From the NCBI GenBank assembly GCA_963850915.1, contig CAWKND010000003.1, forward strand, positions 1-64,000: a DNA stretch of 64,000 nucleotides, written 5' to 3'. A program made the position numbers and the translations under genes. A model generated the notes under the pieces. It ran no database searches and was not told where the DNA came from. It worked only from the letters and a program-made list of their open reading frames with translations. The DNA is from CAVTWH01 sp963850915. Lineage in GTDB: Bacteria > Actinomycetota > Actinomycetes > Mycobacteriales > Micromonosporaceae. Every line of letters starts with the position of its first letter. Position 1 is the first letter of the stretch. Positions 61,405 to 64,000 of this stretch are shown here, one piece after another.

Positions 61405-62760
61405 ATGAGCGGTGACCGGTACGCGAGCTTCGCGACCTCCGGACCGGGTCGGGCCATCGTGAAGCGGCTCGGCCTGCCCGACCCGCCGAAACTTCGCCGG
61501 TACACACCCGGCGACCCGCTCCTGCCCGGTCCGGTACTCGTCGGCGGGGCGGGCCGGCTCGCCCAACCGGTACGCAAGCTGCTGGAGAACAGCAGCATCG
61601 GCGTCGAGCTGCGCGACACGAGCGTGCAGACGCCAGCCGGGCCGCCACCGAACGCGGCACTCGTCTTCGACGCCACCGGGATCACAGACACCACCGGACT
61701 GCGCGCGCTCTACGACTTCTTCCACCCGTACGCCCGCGCGCTGTACGCCAGCGGTCGGGTCATCGTCCTCGGTACCCAGCCGGAGCTGGCCGCCAGCCCG
61801 AAGGAGGCGGTGGCGCAGCGGGCGCTGGAGGGCTTCACCCGCTCGGTCGGCAAGGAGTTCGGCCGGGGCGTCACCGCGCAACTGGTCTACGTGGCGTCCG
61901 GTGCCGAGGACGCGATCGAGTCCACCCTGCGCTTCCTGCTCTCCGCCCGCTCGGCGTACGTTTCCGGCCAGGTGATCCGGGTGGGCGTGGCCCAAGTTGA
62001 GGCCGCGTCGATTGACTGGGACACCCCACTCGCCGGGAAGGTCGCACTGGTCACCGGGGCGGCCCGCGGGATCGGCGAGGCGATGGCCCGGGTACTGGCC
62101 CGGGACGGCGCGCACGTGGTCTGCCTGGACGTACCGGCGGCCGGCGAAGCGCTCGCGCAGGTGGCCGGCGAGCTGCGGGGTACCGCCCTGCAACTGGACC
62201 TGACCGCCACGGATGCCCCGGAAAGGCTTGCCGCACAAGTGAAGGAGCGGTACGGGCGGCTGGACATCCTGGTACACAACGCCGGCATCACCCGGGACAA
62301 GACGATTTTCCGGATGAAACCGGAGGCGTGGGACTCGGTACTGGATGTCAACCTGGCCAGCCAGGAGCGGGTCAACGACGCGCTGCTCGATGCCGACCTG
62401 ATCGCGGATGGCGGGCGGATCATCGATGTCTCGTCGATCGCCGGGATCGCCGGCAACCGCGGGCAGACCAACTACGCCACCTCGAAGGCGGGCGTGATCG
62501 GCCTGGTACAAGCGAATGCACCGATTCTCAGCGTCCGGGGCATCACCATCAACGCGGTCGCCCCCGGCTTCATCGAGACCGCGATGACCGCGAAGATGCC
62601 GCTGTTCCTGCGCGAGGCCGGTCGCCGGATGAACAGCCTCAGCCAGGGCGGCCTGCCGGTCGACGTGGCCGAGGCGGTCGCCTGGTTCGCCAGCCCCGGC
62701 TCGGCCGGCGTCACCGGCAACGTGGTCCGGGTCTGCGGCCAGTCCCTGCTGGGTGCCTGA
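61405..62760 (+). CDS. fabG4: high-molecular-weight 3-oxoacyl reductase (FabG4-like)
   Basis: 451 residues, longer than ordinary FabG (~245). The N-terminal ~200 residues are a catalytically silent Rossmann-like domain (LVFDATGITDTTGLRALYDF; ALEGFTRSVGKEFG). The C-terminal SDR domain has GKVALVTGAARGIGEAMARV (NAD-binding TGxxxGIG), DILVHNAGITRDKTIFRM (NAG), and VSSIAGIAGNRGQTNYATSK (Ser, YxxxK catalytic). This two-domain layout is FabG4 (HMW-FabG), an NADH-dependent 3-oxoacyl-CoA reductase. Its stop overlaps the MaoC start (TGATG). Confidence 0.9.
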   Translation: MSGDRYASFATSGPGRAIVKRLGLPDPPKLRRYTPGDPLLPGPVLVGGAGRLAQPVRKLLENSSIGVELRDTSVQTPAGPPPNAALVFDATGITDTTGLRALYDFFHPYARALYASGRVIVLGTQPELAASPKEAVAQRALEGFTRSVGKEFGRGVTAQLVYVASGAEDAIESTLRFLLSARSAYVSGQVIRVGVAQVEAASIDWDTPLAGKVALVTGAARGIGEAMARVLARDGAHVVCLDVPAAGEALAQVAGELRGTALQLDLTATDAPERLAAQVKERYGRLDILVHNAGITRDKTIFRMKPEAWDSVLDVNLASQERVNDALLDADLIADGGRIIDVSSIAGIAGNRGQTNYATSKAGVIGLVQANAPILSVRGITINAVAPGFIETAMTAKMPLFLREAGRRMNSLSQGGLPVDVAEAVAWFASPGSAGVTGNVVRVCGQSLLGA

Positions 62761-63623
62761 TGCCCGAAGCCGTGCAACCTGGGGCGGTCGAGCTGTCCGC
62801 GACGCCGTCCGGCCTCGGCCGGGCCGCGGTGCTCGGGCTGCTCCGCCGTGCTCGCCCCGATCGCCTGCCGGACACCACCCTGGTACTGCGCGGCGTCGTC
62901 ACCGACCTCGGACGCCTCGCGGCGTATGACAAAGTCTGCGGGTACCGGCTGGCCGACGCCACACCCGCCACCTGGCCGCACGTGCTCGCTTTCCCGCTGG
63001 CGATGAAGCTCATGGCGGACAAGGCCTTCCCGTTCCCGGTGATCGGCGTGGTACACGTCGCCAACCAGATCACCCAGCTGCGCCCGCTCTCCAGCGCTGA
63101 GCCGGTGGACCTGGCCGTACACGCGGACAACCTGCGGCCACACGAGCGGGGTCAACAGTTCGACATCCTGGCGACGGGAAGCGTTGCGGGCGTTGAGGTG
63201 TGGCGCGGCGTCTCCACGTACCTCCGGAAGGGCCCGACCACCGGCGAGCGGGTACCGCGCCCGAGCCCGGCGCCGCCACCGAGGCCGAGTGCGACCTGGC
63301 GGATCGGGCGGGGCGTCGGCCCGGCCTACGCGGCGGTCTCCGGCGACCACAACCCGATCCACACGTCGTGGCTGGGCGCCCGCGCATTCGGCTTCGCCCG
63401 GCCGATCGCGCACGGGATGTGGAGCCTGGCGCGCTGCCTCGCCGCGCTGGAAGGCCGGCTGCCGGACGCGTACACGGTGGATGCCGCGTTCAAACTGCCG
63501 ATCCTGCTGCCGGCCACGGTCGCCTTCGCCGCCACGGCAGCCACCACCGGGGCCGGCTGGCAGTTCGCGCTGCACGACGCCCGTACCGGCAAACCGCACC
63601 TGACCGGCGCCGTCCGCCCCTAA
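62760..63623 (+). CDS. MaoC-family dehydratase
   Basis: 287 residues. The N-terminal half is a hotdog domain without catalytic residues (VIGVVHVANQITQLRPLSSA; VDLAVHADNLRPHERGQQFD). The C-terminal half has the MaoC/(R)-hydratase motif AYAAVSGDHNPIHTSWLGAR (Asp/His) and FARPIAHGMWSLARCLAALE. It hydrates 2-enoyl-CoA. Coupled to FabG4 by TGATG, it forms with the divergent thiolase a fatty-acyl module like mycobacterial HtdX-FabG4-FadA2. Confidence 0.9.
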   Translation: MPEAVQPGAVELSATPSGLGRAAVLGLLRRARPDRLPDTTLVLRGVVTDLGRLAAYDKVCGYRLADATPATWPHVLAFPLAMKLMADKAFPFPVIGVVHVANQITQLRPLSSAEPVDLAVHADNLRPHERGQQFDILATGSVAGVEVWRGVSTYLRKGPTTGERVPRPSPAPPPRPSATWRIGRGVGPAYAAVSGDHNPIHTSWLGARAFGFARPIAHGMWSLARCLAALEGRLPDAYTVDAAFKLPILLPATVAFAATAATTGAGWQFALHDARTGKPHLTGAVRP

Positions 63624-63633
63624 AGCGCTGGCC

Positions 63634-64000
63634 TCAGTCGCCCAACTCGCGCAGCCGGTTGGCGGCGAACTCCGGACCCACATCGTTGGAGAACGAATCC
63701 ATCGCCACCTCGGTACCGCCGAGAATCTTGTACCGTTCCCCGCTGCGCCGGCTGGTGAGCAGCTCCAGGTGCGTCGCGAACTCGGTACCGGCGCCGACCG
63801 GCGCCTGTTGCCACGCCGCGACGTACGGGGTCGGACCGTCGAACAGCCGCTCGAAGCGCTGCAGCATGTCCAGGTACAGGCTGGCGAAGCCGTCCCGTTG
63901 AGCCTGGTCGAGGCCGGTGAGGTCAAGCCTCCTGCGGCGCGGGTACAGGTGCACCTCGTACGGCCAGCGCGCGGCGTACGGCACGAACGCCACCCACTCG
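63634..64000 (-). CDS. galT: galactose-1-phosphate uridylyltransferase, C-terminal part (runs off right edge)
   Basis: The visible 122 codons (FVPYAARWPYEVHLYPRRRR; LYLDMLQRFERLFDG; PYVAAWQQAPVGAGTEFATH; YKILGGTEVAMDSFSNDVG) are the C-terminal HIT-fold domain of GalT of the Leloir pathway, with the PF(A/V)ARWP-EVH pattern. The catalytic HPH region is outside the window to the right. It converges on the MaoC gene, with only 10 bases between. Confidence 0.85.
   Translation of the reverse strand, partial: EWVAFVPYAARWPYEVHLYPRRRRLDLTGLDQAQRDGFASLYLDMLQRFERLFDGPTPYVAAWQQAPVGAGTEFATHLELLTSRRSGERYKILGGTEVAMDSFSNDVGPEFAANRLRELGD

Overview
ORGANISM. From about 14 kb rightward the window is typical high-GC actinomycete chromosome: strong G/C third positions, GTG starts, ATGA-coupled operons, BldC, an F420-type PPOX protein, 13E12/DUF222 HNH proteins and the purine cluster purF-purM / purL-purQ-purS / purC / purB. 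The tetramer GTAC (usually in GGTACC) is very common there, about 9 per kb in a stretch I counted by eye. Together this suggests an actinomycete, perhaps Micromonosporaceae; the family is inference. Bases 1 to ~3875 look different: alphaproteobacterial-style genes, almost no GTAC, and every gene broken by frameshifts.

LAYOUT. (1) 1-3875: foreign-looking broken genes (exported hypothetical protein, DUF4396, secreted thermonuclease-like protein, LysR). They end abruptly inside an integrase N-terminus at ~3875. (2) 3.9-13.2 kb: a decayed mobile or accessory region with the integrase N-terminus, a tRNA-Pro 3' remnant with its terminator, and broken VIT transporter, IS256-type transposase, LPXTG-anchored VWA surface protein, SpdB-like DUF2637 protein, RibD/DHFR-type reductase and SigJ-type ECF sigma factor. 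(3) 13.4-16.1 kb: a minus-strand array of 21 readable tRNA genes plus one degenerate tRNA-like gene and a tRNA-Ser fragment, with an HNH nuclease inside. An N6-adenine DNA methyltransferase lies upstream. (4) 18-35.5 kb: ordinary accessory chromosome with an AI-2E transporter, phosphodiesterase, MFS proteins (one fused to a UspA domain under a MarR gene), dienelactone hydrolase, DUF4396 behind a CsoR-type operator, a DUF222 HNH protein, VOC and GNAT enzymes, a tiny calcium-repeat protein, PrsW and a large membrane-anchored peptidase. (5) 35.5-51 kb: bldC, DUF3073, a radical SAM/SPASM maturase with a probable aromatic-rich RiPP precursor, then purM, purF, a sterol-carrier-like protein, a Tyr/Gly/Gln-rich membrane protein, purL-purQ-purS, a GDT1/TMEM165 transporter with a manganese-type riboswitch, and purC. 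(6) 51-64 kb: membrane protein, two-component system beside DUF6069, purB, decayed vapBC, two tandem SigE-type sigma/anti-sigma-like pairs, a thiolase/FabG4/MaoC lipid module and the end of galT.

HOW THE GENES WORK TOGETHER. PurF, PurL/Q/S, PurM, PurC and PurB cover most of the route from PRPP to IMP and AMP. The radical SAM gene sits directly downstream of purM, between purM and DUF3073, so it may be transcribed with purF-purM. The sigma/anti-sigma pairs, vapBC, HK/RR and purS-purQ-purL are joined by ATGA overlaps. Two metal-response systems are readable: a CsoR-like operator before a His-rich membrane protein, and a yybP-ykoY riboswitch before a GDT1 transporter.

CAVEAT. One-base frameshifts are dense in the first 13 kb and occasional later (25.1, 26.8, 38.6, 44.6, 56.8 and 57.1 kb). 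Some may be sequencing errors, so reading frames near them are reconstructions.
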